A DNA stretch of 64,000 nt from NCBI GenBank assembly GCA_905221605.1, contig CAJNDS010002632.1:1-64000 (forward strand). The letters run 5' to 3'. Below the pieces are notes generated by a model. The model worked only from the letters and a program-made list of their open reading frames with translations. It was not told where the DNA came from and made no database searches. This document shows positions 31,371 through 42,860 of the stretch, in pieces. The stretch comes from Symbiodinium natans (lineage: Eukaryota > Sar > Dinophyceae > Suessiales > Symbiodiniaceae). The translations under genes were made by a program, and so were the position numbers. How positions within the stretch are numbered: position 1 is the first letter of the stretch; every line of letters begins with the position of its first letter.

Positions 31371-31902
31371 AAAGACCTTCAAGTATGCAGTGGTTACTTC
31401 TATAAGCTGAGGTATATTGCTCAGACATGAAGTTGACCTTGACCTGTTATTGGGGGAATGTTCGGGTTTAGGGTTTAGGGTTTAGGGTTTAGGGTTTAGG
31501 GTTTTTGGTTTAGGGTTTAGGGTTTAGGGATTATGATACCCTACGCTAAACCCTAAACCCTAAACCCTGAACCCCGAACGGTCCATTACTTTCTTGAGCG
31601 GGCTTCGGGCTCTGTGGGTGGTGAGCCAGGCTCAATCTAAGGCGTTGGGCTTCGGAGTGTGGTAATTAGTGGACGTTAATTCAGGTTTAGAGTCTAGGGT
31701 TTAGGGTCTAGGGTCTCGCGTGGTTTAGGCTTTGAGGTTCGGGTTTCAGGGATCCCTGAACCCTAAACCCCAAACCCCAAACCCTAAACCCTAAACCCTA
31801 ATGAGGATTGGGGTTCGGCATAGGTGGCCTCGCGGTTCGCAGAAGGGGAGGCCCTTTCATGTTCACCCTTACTTGGGCTGGGCCTGGCTTGGGGGGCTAC
31901 GG

Positions 31903-32003
31903 CTTAGGGTTTAGGGTTTAGGGTTTAGGGTTTAGGGTTTAGGGTTTAGGGTTTAGGGTTTAGGGTTTAGGTTTAGGTTAGGGTTTAGGGTTTAGGGTTT
32001 AGG
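31903..32003 (+). repeat. TTTAGGG array
   Basis: About 14 units with two short variants. Confidence 0.95.
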
Positions 32004-33137
32004 GTACTTTGAGGTCTGCTAAAGCTACTGTGCTTGGGCAAACCCTAACCCCAAAACCCGAAACCTCGGTTTGAAGGCCTACAAAGCTTGCAGAGACCGC
32101 TACTGAGGCAACCCTGCACCACCTAAACCCTAAACCCTCGACCCTAAACCCTAAACCCTAAACCCTAAACCCAAACTCTAAACCCTAAACCCTCCGCGAA
32201 CCTTGAGTCCGAGTTGGGGTTCAGAGTTGAGTCGAGGTGAAGCGCTTAGGGTTTGGGGCTTTAGGGTTTCAATGCGCAAAGTAGCCATGCACTTCCTCCC
32301 TCTGCCTCGACTAGTGGTTCACCACAAAGTGAAAATCCTCACTAAACCCTAACTACGCCCAACGAAATATGGTCAAGCCCAAAACCCTTACTCGGACCCC
32401 TAAACCCTAAACCCTAAACCCTAAACCCTCAACCCTCGCCCTAAACCCTAAACCCTAAACCCGAACCCTAAGTGATGTCCTGAATCCAGAACCTTCCGTC
32501 GTCTGTGGCCAGCAACCTCACGACCCCGCGTTCGGAATTCGGTTAGGGTTTAGGGTTTAGGGTTTAGGGTTTAGAGTTTAGGGTTTAGGGTTTAGGGTTA
32601 ATTAGGGTTCAGGGTTTAAGGTTCTGAGTTGTTTAGGGTGTTTGGTTGGTTGAGTTTTTGCGGTTTTTATGGTTTAGGGTGGGCCCTAACCGTTCGGGCT
32701 TCGGCTAAACCCTAAACCCTAAACCCTAAACCCTAAACCCTAAACCAAAGGATTGCCTAGGGCTGCCTCGGGTTCCGGGTTCTAGCCGTTTGGCAATATG
32801 GAGATTAGGGTACTGATTGCCCCGAAACCCTGAACCCTGAACCCTGAACCCTGCACCCCAAACCCTAAACCCTACACCCTAATTCCCTAAACTACTTCCC
32901 TGATCTGCAGAAAAAGCACCCAAGACTGCCCAGCAAGTTGCAGACGCTTTTAGGGTTTTCTGGCTGGGGTTTAGGCTTTAGGGTTTGGGGTTTGGGGTTT
33001 AGGGCTTACGGTTTAGGATTTAGGGTTCCTGGCTTGCGCTTTAGGGTGAAGACGACCAAGACCCAAACCCCACTGACTTCGGCCCCGACTCACACTTGAC
33101 GTTGCTGCAGAGAAGATTCACCTGCAAAAAAACAAGT

Positions 33138-33248
33138 TTAAGTTTTAAGCCCTAAGCCCTAAGCCCTAAGCCCTAAGCCCTAAACCCTAAACCCTAAACC
33201 CTAAACCCTAAACCCTAAACCCTAAACCCTAACCCTGAACCCTGAACC
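33138..33248 (-). repeat. CCCTAAA array with CCCTAAG block
   Basis: Starts with five CCCTAAG units, then CCCTAAA, then CCCTGAA. Variants are clustered, as expected from unequal exchange. Confidence 0.94.
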
Positions 33249-33754
33249 CTACAACCCGTGAGCGAGCACTTCCCTCAAGGTGCAGGTGCCCATGTGGTAT
33301 ATGCTTTGGGCCCGACATCTGGGGCTCCAAGTATGGGCTCTAGGGTTTCAGGGTTTTAGGGTTTTAGGGTTTTAGGGTTTAGGGTTTAGGGTTTAGGGTT
33401 TAGGGCTTAGGTTTTAGGGTTTAGGGTTTAGGGTTTGTAACTTTGAAATGCACTCTTTCTTTACACAATCGATAGGAATAATCATCAGAACAAGAAGCAT
33501 GAGACAAGTAATACCAATAGCAAAAAGAAGTATCAGTAACAAGTAATCAGCACCAGGCCCGTAGAGGATCCCAGAAACAAGGGAAAGGGACCATACTAAG
33601 GGCCCAGGGAAAGCTACTAGTCAAGGGAGTAATGTTTAGGGTTTAGGGTTTAGGGTTTAGGGTTTAGCGTTTAGGGTTTAGGGCTCCTAATGAGCTTGGG
33701 GTACAACCTTAGGGGCTCAAGGTAGAGTCCCACAATATCAGAAGCTGCCCAAGA

Positions 33755-33942
33755 ACATACCTAAGCCCTAAACCCTAAACCCTAAATCTTAAACCCTAAG
33801 CCCTAAACCCTAAATCCTAAACCCTAAACCCTAAACCCTAAGCCCTAAACCCTAAACCCTAAACCCTAAGCCCTAAACCCAACAACCCTAAACCCTAAAC
33901 CCTATAAACCCTAAACCCTAATCCCCCCCCCCCCCCCCCCCA
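33755..33942 (-). repeat. CCCTAAA array ending in a C run
   Basis: About 21 units with CCCTAAG and CCTTAAA variants, followed by an 18-bp C run at 33925-33942. Confidence 0.94.
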
Positions 33943-33954
33943 GGAAGGAAGGGT

Positions 33955-34055
33955 ATGCATAAAGAAACCGGGTACCCTTGTGGGTTTGAGGGGGCCTATA
34001 AGGGAACGGAAACCCTAAAAGGAATCAGGGCCTGCTCTGGGTCCTAAGCCGCTAT
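33955..34055 (-). mobile_element. Diverged copy of the palindromic intron-end family
   Basis: Minus strand: GGACCCAGAGCAGGCCCTGATTCC, GTTCCCTTATAGGCCCCCTC, AAGGGTACCC in the same order as 36146-36247. It sits between two arrays of opposite orientation. Confidence 0.5.
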
Positions 34056-34884
34056 ACAGGGTTTAGGGTTTAGGGTTTAGGGTTTAGGGTTTAGGGTTTA
34101 GGGAACCTGCACCTTTGGGACTTGTAGAACATTGACAACCTGTGCGATCAGGCAAAGAATTCTAAACTCCAAACCCAAAAGCCCTATAGGGTTGACCCCT
34201 AGGGTTTAGGGTTTCGGGTTTCGGGTTTAGGGTTTAGGGTTTAGGGTTACAACCAAGTGCTTACTCACCCTATCCCGGAAACTCACCCCCAGAACGGACC
34301 CGAAGAACTCCACACCCCAAAAAACCCAACACACCCTGTTAGGGTGTAGGGCTTCCGGCGCAGGGCGTAGGGTTTAGGAAAACCCCTCAAACCCCTACCT
34401 CACCTCCCCCAAGCCCTAGAACCGCAAACCCTAAACCCTAAACCCTAAAAACCCTGAACCCTAAAACCCTAAACCCTAAACCCTAGAAACCTAGAACCCT
34501 AGAACCCCAGAACCCTAGAACCCTAAACCCTAAAACCCTAAACCCTAAACCCTAGAACCCTAAATCCTAAACCCGAAAACGCCTTTGCTGGAAGTCTTGG
34601 GATGCCAGGCGTAGGAGGTGCCTGGGGCTGGAGCTGAGGGTCTAGGGCTTAGGGTTTAGGGTTTAGGGCTAGGGTTTAGAGTTTAGGGCTAGGGTTTAGG
34701 GTTCAGGGTTCAGGGTTCAGGCTTCAGCATTCAGGGTTTAGGGTTTAGGTTTGAGGGTTTAGCGTTTAGGGTTTAGGGTTTAGGTTTACATTAGGGTTTA
34801 GGTCTTCGGGCTTGGGCTTATAAAGCTTAGGGGAAAGATACTAAGTTTGGCAGGTTTGGGTTTAGGGTTCAGGCTTGGGGTTCA

Positions 34885-34985
34885 GGGAGTTTGGTCAGGT
34901 TTGGGGTTTGGGGTTTGGGGTTTGGGGTTTGGGGTTTGGGGTTTGGGGTTTGGGGTTTAGGGTTTAGGGTTTAGGGTTTAGGGCT
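34885..34985 (+). repeat. TTTGGGG/TTTAGGG array
   Basis: Ten TTTGGGG units followed by TTTAGGG units: a homogenised variant block. Confidence 0.95.
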
Positions 34986-35394
34986 ACGTGGGGACGAGAG
35001 GATATAAGGGTGTGGGCCGCAGGACCTCAGAGTGCAGGGCTTAGGGTTTAGGGCTTCCGGTTTAGAGAAACCAACAACGTGTAGAGATGGCTTTTACACA
35101 GGGCTTTTGGGGTTCAAGGTTTGGGTCTGGGCGAACTTGCCGATGAGGGAAAGCTTACATTATGACAACACCGAGTAACCCTAAACCCTAAACCCCTAAA
35201 CCCTAAACCCTAAACCGCTAAACCCCTAAACCCTAAACCCTAAAACCTGGTCAAACCCCACACCGGCATACACCTTCAGCCTTCCGCCTCCCACCTAGAA
35301 CCCTTACAAACCCCTGAGCCCTTAACCCCGAAAATCGGTCTTGGGTTTAGGCTGGAGGCCGCAAACCCCAAACCCAAAACCACAAACCCCAAAC

Positions 35395-35525
35395 CCTAAC
35401 CCTAAACCCTAAACCCCGAGCCCTAAACCCTAAACCCTAAATCCTAAATCCTAAACCCTAAACCCTAAATCCTAAACCCTATAAACCCTAATCCCTAAAC
35501 CCTAAACCCTAAACCCTAAACCCTA
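35395..35525 (-). repeat. CCCTAAA array with variants
   Basis: About 18 units including clustered TCCTAAA variants. Confidence 0.94.
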
Positions 35526-35529
35526 TGCG

Positions 35530-35625
35530 GCCCGAGGTGCCGGGAGCTTGAGCTCAACCTGCGAGGCGTCGGAGGCGTCGCGGTAGCCGGCCCAGAAAGC
35601 GGACCACTCCTGGGGTGTCGGATTG
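35530..35625 (-). CDS. Candidate exon, unknown protein
   Basis: Minus-strand frame EWSAFWAGYRDASDASQVEL continuing KLPAPRA. One of the better coding candidates by composition. Unrecognised. Confidence 0.48.
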
Positions 35626-36049
35626 GGGTTTAGGGTTTAGGGTTTAGGGTTGAGGGTTGAGGGTTTAGGGTTTACGGTTTAGGGTTTAGGGTTTCACTAC
35701 CACCGCAAACTCCCGGGTTTGAAAGCTATTCTTCGCTTTCTCCTCCCCCCAAGCCTAAAGCATGGAGCCCGAGGTTCAGAGTGAACTCCCAGGCCCCGTA
35801 AACAAGTCCCTACAATGGAACTTCAGAAAGTGAGGAACCAATGCTCGCCCTGCAAACCCTTGAAAAAAAACCTTCACCATAAGCCCTAAACCCCACACCT
35901 TATAGAGCCCAAACCCTAGAGTTGCAAAGTCAAAACAAGGGGTTTAGGGTTTCCCTCAACTCTAAACCCTAAACCCTAAACCCTAAACCCTGAACCATAA
36001 ACCCTAAACCCTAAACCCTAAACCCTAAACCCTACACCTGCCTGTTGGA

Positions 36050-36145
36050 TGACCCGTTAGACTTCCCGGTGGTGGCTGGGGCCCGGACTGTCTGGGTCCA
36101 CAGATTGCTCTTGGGCGGCCAGCACGCCGGACCTGCCACTAGCCC
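36050..36145 (-). CDS. Candidate exon, unknown protein
   Basis: Minus-strand frame SGVLAAQEQSVDPDSPGPSH, immediately downstream of the palindromic element at 36146-36247, as expected if that element is an intron. Confidence 0.38.
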
Positions 36146-36247
36146 AGTAACCTAGGCTTAACAAGGGTACCCTTTTTTGCTTAAGGGGGTTTATAAGGGA
36201 ACCTAAACCCCCCAAAAAGGGAATAAGGGTACTACTGGGCATCCTAG
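36146..36247 (-). mobile_element. Palindromic intron-like element, copy A
   Basis: On the minus strand it starts GATGCCCAGTAGTACCCTTA after CTAG, has TTCCCTTATAAACCCCCTTA and AAAAAAGGGTACCCTT, and ends GCCTAGGTTACTGGGCTAG. The ends mirror each other (GCCCAGTAG / TTACTGGGC). It is about 80 percent like 39196-39302 and shares its start with the deaminase intron after exon C. Candidate exons abut both sides. Confidence 0.65.
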
Positions 36248-36365
36248 CCAACTCCATGTGCTGAGGAGTACTCAGGTTGCAGCAGCGGTCAGAGTCGAGC
36301 AGGTTGAGCAGCTAGAGCCGCATGATGATTGCAGCGCTCGTGCCGGGTGCCATCGCCAACATTGT
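36248..36365 (-). CDS. Candidate exon, unknown protein
   Basis: Minus-strand frames around the element include LLNLLDSDRCCNLSTPQHME then LA, running to the CTAG|GATGCCC junction. Upstream part has a stop in this frame after IIMRL, so the exon probably starts at the CTCTAG acceptor. Confidence 0.38.
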
Positions 36366-36433
36366 TGACTCCATTAGTAACCCTAAAACCCTAAAACCCT
36401 AAAACCCTAAAACCCTAAACCCTAAACCCTAAA

Positions 36434-36612
36434 CCCTGGTTCCAGTAGTTGCTGGGGTGTAGTGATCAACTCGACCTTTGTCACCGGGTCGACTGACCCC
36501 TTGAACAGCAGCCGTAACGTGGGTGGGCCCGAGACCAAGTTGACCATTACTCCGTTGAAAACCGCCATTTGGACTACACTTCCAGCTTCGTATTGGAAGA
36601 TGGCTCGGGCAC
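36434..36612 (-). CDS. Candidate exon, 59 codons, unknown protein
   Basis: Open minus-strand frame without ATG: IFQYEAGSVVQMAVFNGVMV, NLVSGPPTLRLLFKGSVDP, VTKVELITTPQQLLEPG. It starts after a CCCGAG acceptor-like site and ends GAACCAG|GGTTTAGGG, where the heptamer array follows directly. Convincing composition; family not recognised. Confidence 0.52.
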
Positions 36613-37029
36613 ATCAAGGGCCCTTCACTGGCTCTTAAAGGTTAGGGTTTAGGGTACCAGCACAAAGAACCTCGTTTGGGTAAGTGAAGGAGGGGCAGGG
36701 GACGGCTACCCTAAACCCTGAAACCCTAAACCCTAAACCCTAAACCGATTCAGCTCCTGCTCTTGTTCGTCTAACTGAATAACTTCCCGCACCGTCCTGG
36801 GAGACCTCCTCCGTAGTTCATCTAGGGTTTGAGGGTTTAGGGTTTGAGGGTTTCAGGGTTTAGGGTTTAGGGTTTAGGGTTGAGGGAGTGGTCGGGTTTA
36901 GGGGGATGACAGGGACAAGTGCGGGTTTGGGGACTCTCCCGGTCAGCCCCAACTTTACTGAGCAACGCTCCAGGCGGTACCGGGACCTTCGGGAAATTCG
37001 CAAATGGAATGTTAGGAAGCCTCCACAAA

Positions 37030-37132
37030 ACCCTACAACCCTAAGCCCTAAACCCTAAACCCTAAACCCTAGCCCTAAACCCTAAACCCTAAACCCTAAA
37101 CCCTACAACCCCAAGCCCTGAACCCTAAACCC
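37030..37132 (-). repeat. CCCTAAA array
   Basis: About 14 units with CCCTACA and AGCCCTAA variants. Confidence 0.92.
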
Positions 37133-37171
37133 TAGCACCTCTGGGTCGACTCCGGCCTTCTCAGGCTCCCA

Positions 37172-37310
37172 GTTTAGGGTTTAGGGTTTAGGGTTTAGGG
37201 TTTAGGGTTTAGGGTTTAGGGTTTAGGGTTTAGGGTCTGGGGCTAGGGTTTAGGGTTTAGGGCTAGGGTTTAGGGTTTAGGGTTTAGGGTTTGGGGTTTA
37301 GGGTTTAGGG
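37172..37310 (+). repeat. TTTAGGG array with GGGCTA variants
   Basis: About 19 units. Confidence 0.95.
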
Positions 37311-37979
37311 CTCCTTAGCAGCCCTGGGCCCCAAAAGAGGCGCCTGGGTCCGTGGTCTCATGCGGCGGAGGCGTGCGGGGCCGCAGCCATGGGGATGCCG
37401 GCTCGGTCAGCCTGGGTTTGAGCAAGCCCTCAGCCCTATAAACCCTATAAACCCTATAAACCCTAAAAACCCTAAAACCCTAGAAACCCTAAAACCCTAA
37501 AACCCTAAAACCTAAACCCCTGAACCCTGGAACCTAAAAACTATAACCCCCTATGGGTTTCGGCTTCACGGGGATCAAAAGGCCCCATTCCCCTGGCCTC
37601 TAATGGTAAGAGTGTTTTCTAAACCCTATAATCAAAGCCCAAACACTAAACCCTGAACCCTTCGAGAGTTTCGGGCGTGCAGGGTTGGGACTTCGAAATG
37701 CGGGTTCGCGGTCAGGGCCATGCACCTGTATCGCCTATACATGCGTCTTCATAAAAGGGAGGGGGGGGGGGTCCTAAATAACAGCTTGAGGGCCCAAGTA
37801 CATATTCTAGGTATATTGGCCTCTGTCGACCCTACACTGCCCTAAACCTAAACCCTAAACCGAAAACCCGAAACCCTAAACCGCCCCAAGCCTAAAACCG
37901 TTGAAACCAAAAACTGCAGACTTGAGGTCCGCGCGTGTCCGTCATGGCGGCCACGGATACTGACGAAGATTCGGCGACC

Positions 37980-38575
37980 TCCTGCACTGGTTTGGGGGTT
38001 GGGGTTCAGGGTTCAGGGTGCAGGGTTCAGGGTTCAGGGTTCAGGGTTCAGATTAAAACCCCCCAAACCCCAAAACCTAAGCCCCATACCCTGAACCATA
38101 AACCCCAAACCCGAACCCCGAACACCAAACCTTAAGCCCTACACCCCAAACCCCAAAACCCCAAAAACTCTAAACCCTAAACCTCAAACGCCAATCCCTA
38201 AACCCTAAACCCCAACCCCCAAACCTCCGCCCCCTGCACCCTAAACCTGACCCTAAACCCAAAACCCTAAACCCGAACCCCCAAACCCCAAACCCTAAAC
38301 CCCAAACCCAAAACCCCAATCCCTGAACCCTAAACCCCAAACCCTAAACCCCAAACCCAAAACCCCAAACCCCAACCCCGAAAACCGAAAACCGAAAACC
38401 GAAAACCCCAAACCCTAACCCCAAACCCTAAACTCCAAACCATAAACCCTAAACCCTAAACCCTAAACCCCAACCCCTAAACCCTAAACCCTAAACCCCA
38501 AACCCCAAACCCCAACCCCTAAACCCTAAACCCCCCAACCCTAAACCCCAAATCCGAAACCTCCGCCCCCCCCCC
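37980..38575 (-). repeat. Decayed CCCTAAA/CCCCAAA field
   Basis: About 600 bp of heptamer variants with many substitutions, preceded by a TTCAGGG block and ending in a C run at 38569-38589. It looks like an old array accumulating mutations. Confidence 0.92.
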
Positions 38576-38601
38576 CCCCCCCCCCCCCCACACCTCGAAG
38601 A

Positions 38602-38690
38602 CCCTAAACCCTAAACCCCTAAACCCTAAACCCTAAACCCTAAACCCTAAACCCTAAACCCTAAACCCTAAACCCTAAACCCCTAAACCC
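38602..38690 (-). repeat. CCCTAAA array flanked by 16-bp direct repeats
   Basis: About 12 near-perfect units lie between two copies of CCCCACACCTCGAAGA (38586-38601 and 38687-38702). The duplicated sequence is unique DNA, so the array looks inserted with a target duplication. Confidence 0.85.
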
Positions 38691-38789
38691 CACACCTCGA
38701 AGAGGTGGTGTCCGGCCGCCTCCCCGATGCCTCGCAGCGGTGCCCAGCCACCTCCTGGCAGTGCGCGGCTTGGGGGGGTGTAGGAGTTG

Positions 38790-39035
38790 GGGTTTAGGGT
38801 TTAGGGTTTTTAGGGTTTTTAGGGTTTTTAGGGTTTTTAGGGTTTTTAGGGTTTAGGGTTTAGGGTTTAGGGTTTAGGGTTTGGGGTTTTTGGGGTTTAT
38901 AGGGTTTATAGGGTTTTTAGGGTTTTTAGGGTTTTTAGGGTTTTTAGGGTTTTTAGGGTTTTTGGGGTTTTTAGGGTTTTTAGGGTTTATAGGGTTTGTA
39001 GGGTTTATAGGGTTTACAGGGTTTAGGGGTTTAGG
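38790..39035 (+). repeat. Expanded TTTTTAGGG array
   Basis: About 25 units, mainly 9-bp TTTTTAGGG and TTTATAGGG instead of 7-bp. A 9-bp period lets all frames stay open, giving a spurious Gly-Phe-Leu protein. Confidence 0.95.
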
Positions 39036-39195
39036 GTTCAAGGTTCAGGGTCAGGGTTTTGGCCATTTGTACCTGAAGGATAAGGGGTGAGACTGGTGTT
39101 AGGGTGTCAGTGGGGAGGATCAGAGTTTCAGGATGTAGGGACTTCGGTCTTAGCCCTGAGGCTTTACTTAGGGTTTAGGGTTACCCCAAACTTGG

Positions 39196-39302
39196 TTGCC
39201 CAGTAGCCTAGGATTAAAAAGGGTGCCCCTTTTTTGCTTAAAGGGGTTTATAGGGGAACCTAGAGCCCCCAAAAATGGAAAAAGGGCACTACTGGGCATC
39301 CT
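39196..39302 (-). mobile_element. Palindromic intron-like element, copy B
   Basis: Minus strand: CTAG|GATGCCCAGTAGTGCCCTTT, TTCCCCTATAAACCCCTTTA, AAAAAGGGGCACCCTT, ATCCTAGGCTACTGGGC. Same order and ends as copy A. Confidence 0.65.
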
Positions 39303-39444
39303 AGCAAAACTCAAAAAAGCCCTAAACCCTAAACCCCAAACCCTTCTTACAAAACTTTTGGGCTTCGGGTTTAGAGAACCCGTCCTTCGAGCTGGATCCA
39401 GCCACCACGGCGATTGCAAATGCGATCGGAATCGCCTGCAACTT

Positions 39445-39665
39445 TATGGAGTTTAGGGTTTTGGGGTTTTGGGGTTTAGGGTTTGGGATTTGGGGTTTAG
39501 GGTTTAGGGCTTGGGGGTTGGGGGTTTAGGGTTTGGGATTTGGGGTTTAGGCTTTAGGGCTTGGGGTTTGGGGGTTTAGGGTTTGGGATTTGGGGTTTAG
39601 GGTTTAGGGCTTGGGGTTTGGGGGTTTAGGGTTTGGGGGTTTGGGGGTTTAGGGTTTGGGGTTTA
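39445..39665 (+). repeat. Higher-order TTTAGGG/TTTGGGG array
   Basis: Roughly three repeats of a 55-60 bp block (TTTGGGATTTGGGGTTTAGG then TTTAGGGCTTGGGG), showing block-wise amplification. Confidence 0.9.
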
Positions 39666-40289
39666 GGACACCTGGCCCTGTGTTTTGTTTGGATCTGTGG
39701 GGCTTAGGCTTTTGGGAACACATGCGATGTGAATGCTCAACCCCCTGGAGTCCTTTGCTTAAAAGCCACGTCTGGGTTTAGGGCTGAAGGTTAAGGGTTC
39801 AAGGTTTCGGGCTTGCTTGAACCCTAAACCCTACCCCAAAGAGCGGCTGAGCTGCTCTTGGACATTCCTACAAACAAAGCCTGTTCAAATTCGGCTGCTG
39901 TAAGTGGGATTCTATGAGTGCAGCTTTAGAGGGTTCGAAGTTGCCAGGGTTTGGGGTTTTCTAGAGGGCTTCTAGGATGCAAAGGTTTGTGCCTGGGAGA
40001 GTTAGTTTGGTTTATGATTGGGTGTAGGAGGGATTGAAATGTTTGGTATTTGGTGGTGAGTCCGTAGCTGAGTGGATTAGTGCAACTTTTCCCTGATGCC
40101 TCGAGGCAACGGCACCAATATTATTGCATGGCGACGATTGTTCATAGTTTCTGCCTTCTAAAACATACCCAAACAACTACAACTCGGCCTAGGCGAAACC
40201 GACGTGTGGTAAGTGAAACCGCATGGTAAACCCTAAACTCCTAAACCCCAAGCCCCAACGCCCGAAAACACAGAACAAATGAAGCAGAG

Positions 40290-40500
40290 GACCAACAACC
40301 CCTAAACCCCAAACCCCAAACCCTTTTCCCCAAACCCTGAACCTTAAACCCCTAAACCCCAAACCCCCAACCCCAAACCCTAAACTTTAAACCCAAAACC
40401 CTCAACCCCAAACCTCAAAACCCCAAACCCCCTAAACCCAAACCCTAAACCCCAAACCCCAAACCCCAAACCCTAAACCCTAAACCCTGAACCACAAACC
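40290..40500 (-). repeat. Decayed CCCCAAA/CCCTAAA field
   Basis: About 30 diverged units. Confidence 0.9.
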
Positions 40501-40641
40501 CTCAGCGTGCCTTTCTCCAAGCGTCGCGCACTGCGCAGAGCCCGCACCCGCCGAGGGCGGAGGCGAACACCGCCCTGGCAGGGCTCTTTCTTATGATTCG
40601 TAAAGCTGCGCACGGGCGAGTGGAGGCGCTTTTCCCCCACC

Positions 40642-40742
40642 GTTTAGGGTTTAGGGTTTAGGGTTTAGGGTTTAGGGTTTAGGGTTTAGGGTTTAGGGTT
40701 TAGGGTTTAGGGTTTAGGGTTTAGGGTTTAGGGTTTAGGGAT
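40642..40742 (+). repeat. TTTAGGG array
   Basis: About 14 units, followed by (TA)n, T20 and G16 runs at 40777-40829. Confidence 0.96.
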
Positions 40743-40777
40743 TAAGGTTTTAGGGTTTTGGGTTTCGGGTTTTGCGA

Positions 40778-40811
<34 letters not shown>

Positions 40812-41516
40812 TGGGGGGGGGGGGGGGTGACAAGGTGGCGTTTAGGGTTTTAAGGCTTCAGGTTTAGATTTAGGGGCTTAGGGTTCGGGGTTTCGTTTGC
40901 AGTCGAGGGCTTCGGGTTTAGGGGTTTGGGGTTTAGGGTTTATGCTTTAGGGTGTGGGCCTGAGGGCTCTAATTAACGCAAGGTGTCTTGTTTTTGCCTA
41001 ACAATCACACCCCTAGTCACCCGTGACTCCAACCATTTGCCCTACCCTAAACCCTAAACCCTAAACCCTAAACCCTGAACCCTAAACCCTAAACCCTAAA
41101 CCCTAAACCGCCATGTTTTGACTTCTAGAGTGAACCATGTCGTAGTTTCGAGCCTTCAGGCATTCGGAGGCTTCGGACTGTGAGGATGTAGAATGTAGAA
41201 GGTTTAGGGTTTAGGGTTTAGGGTTTAGGGCTTAGGGATTAGGGTTGGGGTTTGGGGTTTAGGGTTTAGGGTTGGGGTTTAGGGTTTAGGGCTACAAGCC
41301 GAAGCCCTCAGCGGATAAAGTCCTTCAGGTCTAGCCTTGCGAGGCCTTCATTCCGAAGCATGGAACGCAAGCTTCTAGACTCAGAATGGCAGGCCTAACC
41401 TTCTACGAATAGTTCAACATACCCGAAGCCCCCCTAAGGGTTTAGGATTTAGGGTTTAGGGTATAGGGTTTAGGGTTTTCCTCTTAACTTGCAAAAAGGG
41501 GTTTACCATGCCGCTA

Positions 41517-41548
41517 CCATGCCCCTTAACTTCGTTTAAGGGGTATGC
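41517..41548. other. Hairpin
   Basis: CATGCCCCTTAA and TTAAGGGGTATG pair around CTTCGT with one G-T mismatch. Function unknown. Confidence 0.6.
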
Positions 41549-41787
41549 CCAAGGGGCGTTTTGAAGAACTCTTAGAAACCTGCCAGCTATCCAAGCTCTC
41601 AACTAAGCAAAGGCAGGGACGTGCATGGGGATGAAGGCTCAAGAAAGGGGAATCCGAATTCTTAAGCCCTAAACCCTAAAACCCTAAACCTTCTCATAGT
41701 TTCGGGTTTAAGGTTTATAGGGTTTAGGGTTTAGGGTTTAAACCCTGAAAACCCTCAGAAAGGGATTTCCCAAGAGTCGGAAAGCCT

Positions 41788-41865
41788 CCCATGAGCAGCT
41801 CACCATGGCGCCCACCTCAAAGGCCTGGGGGGAGACAGACATCGGTGCTGCAAGGATTGCGGTTT
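41788..41865 (-). CDS. Candidate exon, unknown protein
   Basis: Minus-strand frame AILAAPMSVSPQAFEVGAMV then SCSWEAFR. Plausible, unassigned. Confidence 0.42.
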
Positions 41866-42484
41866 AGGGTTTAGGGTTTAGGGTTTAGGGGTTTAGGGTT
41901 TTTAGGGTTTTAGGGTTTTAGGGTTTAGGGTTTTAGGGGTTTAGGGTTTAAGGGTTTAGGGAGAGTTGGGGAGGTTTAGGGTTCAGGGCTTAAGGCTTGC
42001 AATGCGCAGGCAAGAGGGAGTAGGGCTTCTGGTGCTTTCCAGGGTGGCTTAGGGACTCCGAAGGCTACTGGTGACTCATGGTAGGGTTTAGGGTTCGGGT
42101 TTAGGGTTTGGGGTTTGGGGTTTAGGGTTCAGGGAAGTTTAGGGTTTAGGGTTTGTGGTTTTCGGGTTTGGGGTTTAGGGTTTGGGGTTTGCAGTTTAGG
42201 GTTTAGGGTTTAGCTTTGAGGGTTTAGGGGTACGGGCGCGCTCATGTGCGCCGTTGTTGTGTCGGCCAGCGACTTGTGTGCGTTCTGGTGCGTTCTCGTC
42301 CAGCATCCAGATTCATAGCATGCTGATCAACTTCTCTCATAGGCCCACCCTAAACCCTAAACGCTAAACCCTAAACCCTAAACCCCAAACCCAAACAAAA
42401 TACCTACAGTTCACCCTAAACCCCGTAGGCCCTAAGGTCCTGAACCCTAAACCTTAAGGCCCTCACCATAAACCCTAATGTTAA

Positions 42485-42690
42485 CCCTGACTTTTATAAA
42501 CACCCCCTCAATTGAGAGACCCCAAGCCCCCCCTTTTAATTTAAGAACCCCGGCCCGGGGCCCCAGTGTTTTCTATTAGCCCTTTTTGGGTAGGTCCGGG
42601 CTTGGGGGCTGCTCAGCCCGACCCCCCCTCCTTCAATAAACAAAAATCAATTGAGCCAGGGGGGGGGGGGGGGGGTTATGAGTAGGAGGT
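42485..42690. other. GC/C-rich non-heptamer stretch
   Basis: Contains two TCAATTGAG copies about 160 bp apart, GGCCCGGGGCC palindromic sequence and a G15 run at 42660-42676. Possibly a decayed insertion; no frame. Confidence 0.4.
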
Positions 42691-42781
42691 CAACATTAAA
42701 CCCCCCTGAAACCTAAACCCCAAACCCCAAACCCCAGACCCCAAACCCCAAACCCTAAACCCCCCACCCTAACCCCAAGCA

Positions 42782-42860
42782 CCCGGAAGCCGCCTCATCA
42801 GAGGCGCAGCTGGAGGATTCACTGGGCACAGCCTTCACACGAAGGAGTCGAGTGACCAGT
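42782..42860 (-). CDS. Candidate exon, unknown protein
   Basis: Minus-strand frame ILVTRLLRVKAVPSESSSCA. The plus strand is also open. Confidence 0.32.

Noticed and set aside
38881-39090. Gly-Phe-Leu repeat protein
   Set aside because: Arises from the 9-bp TTTTTAGGG variant array.
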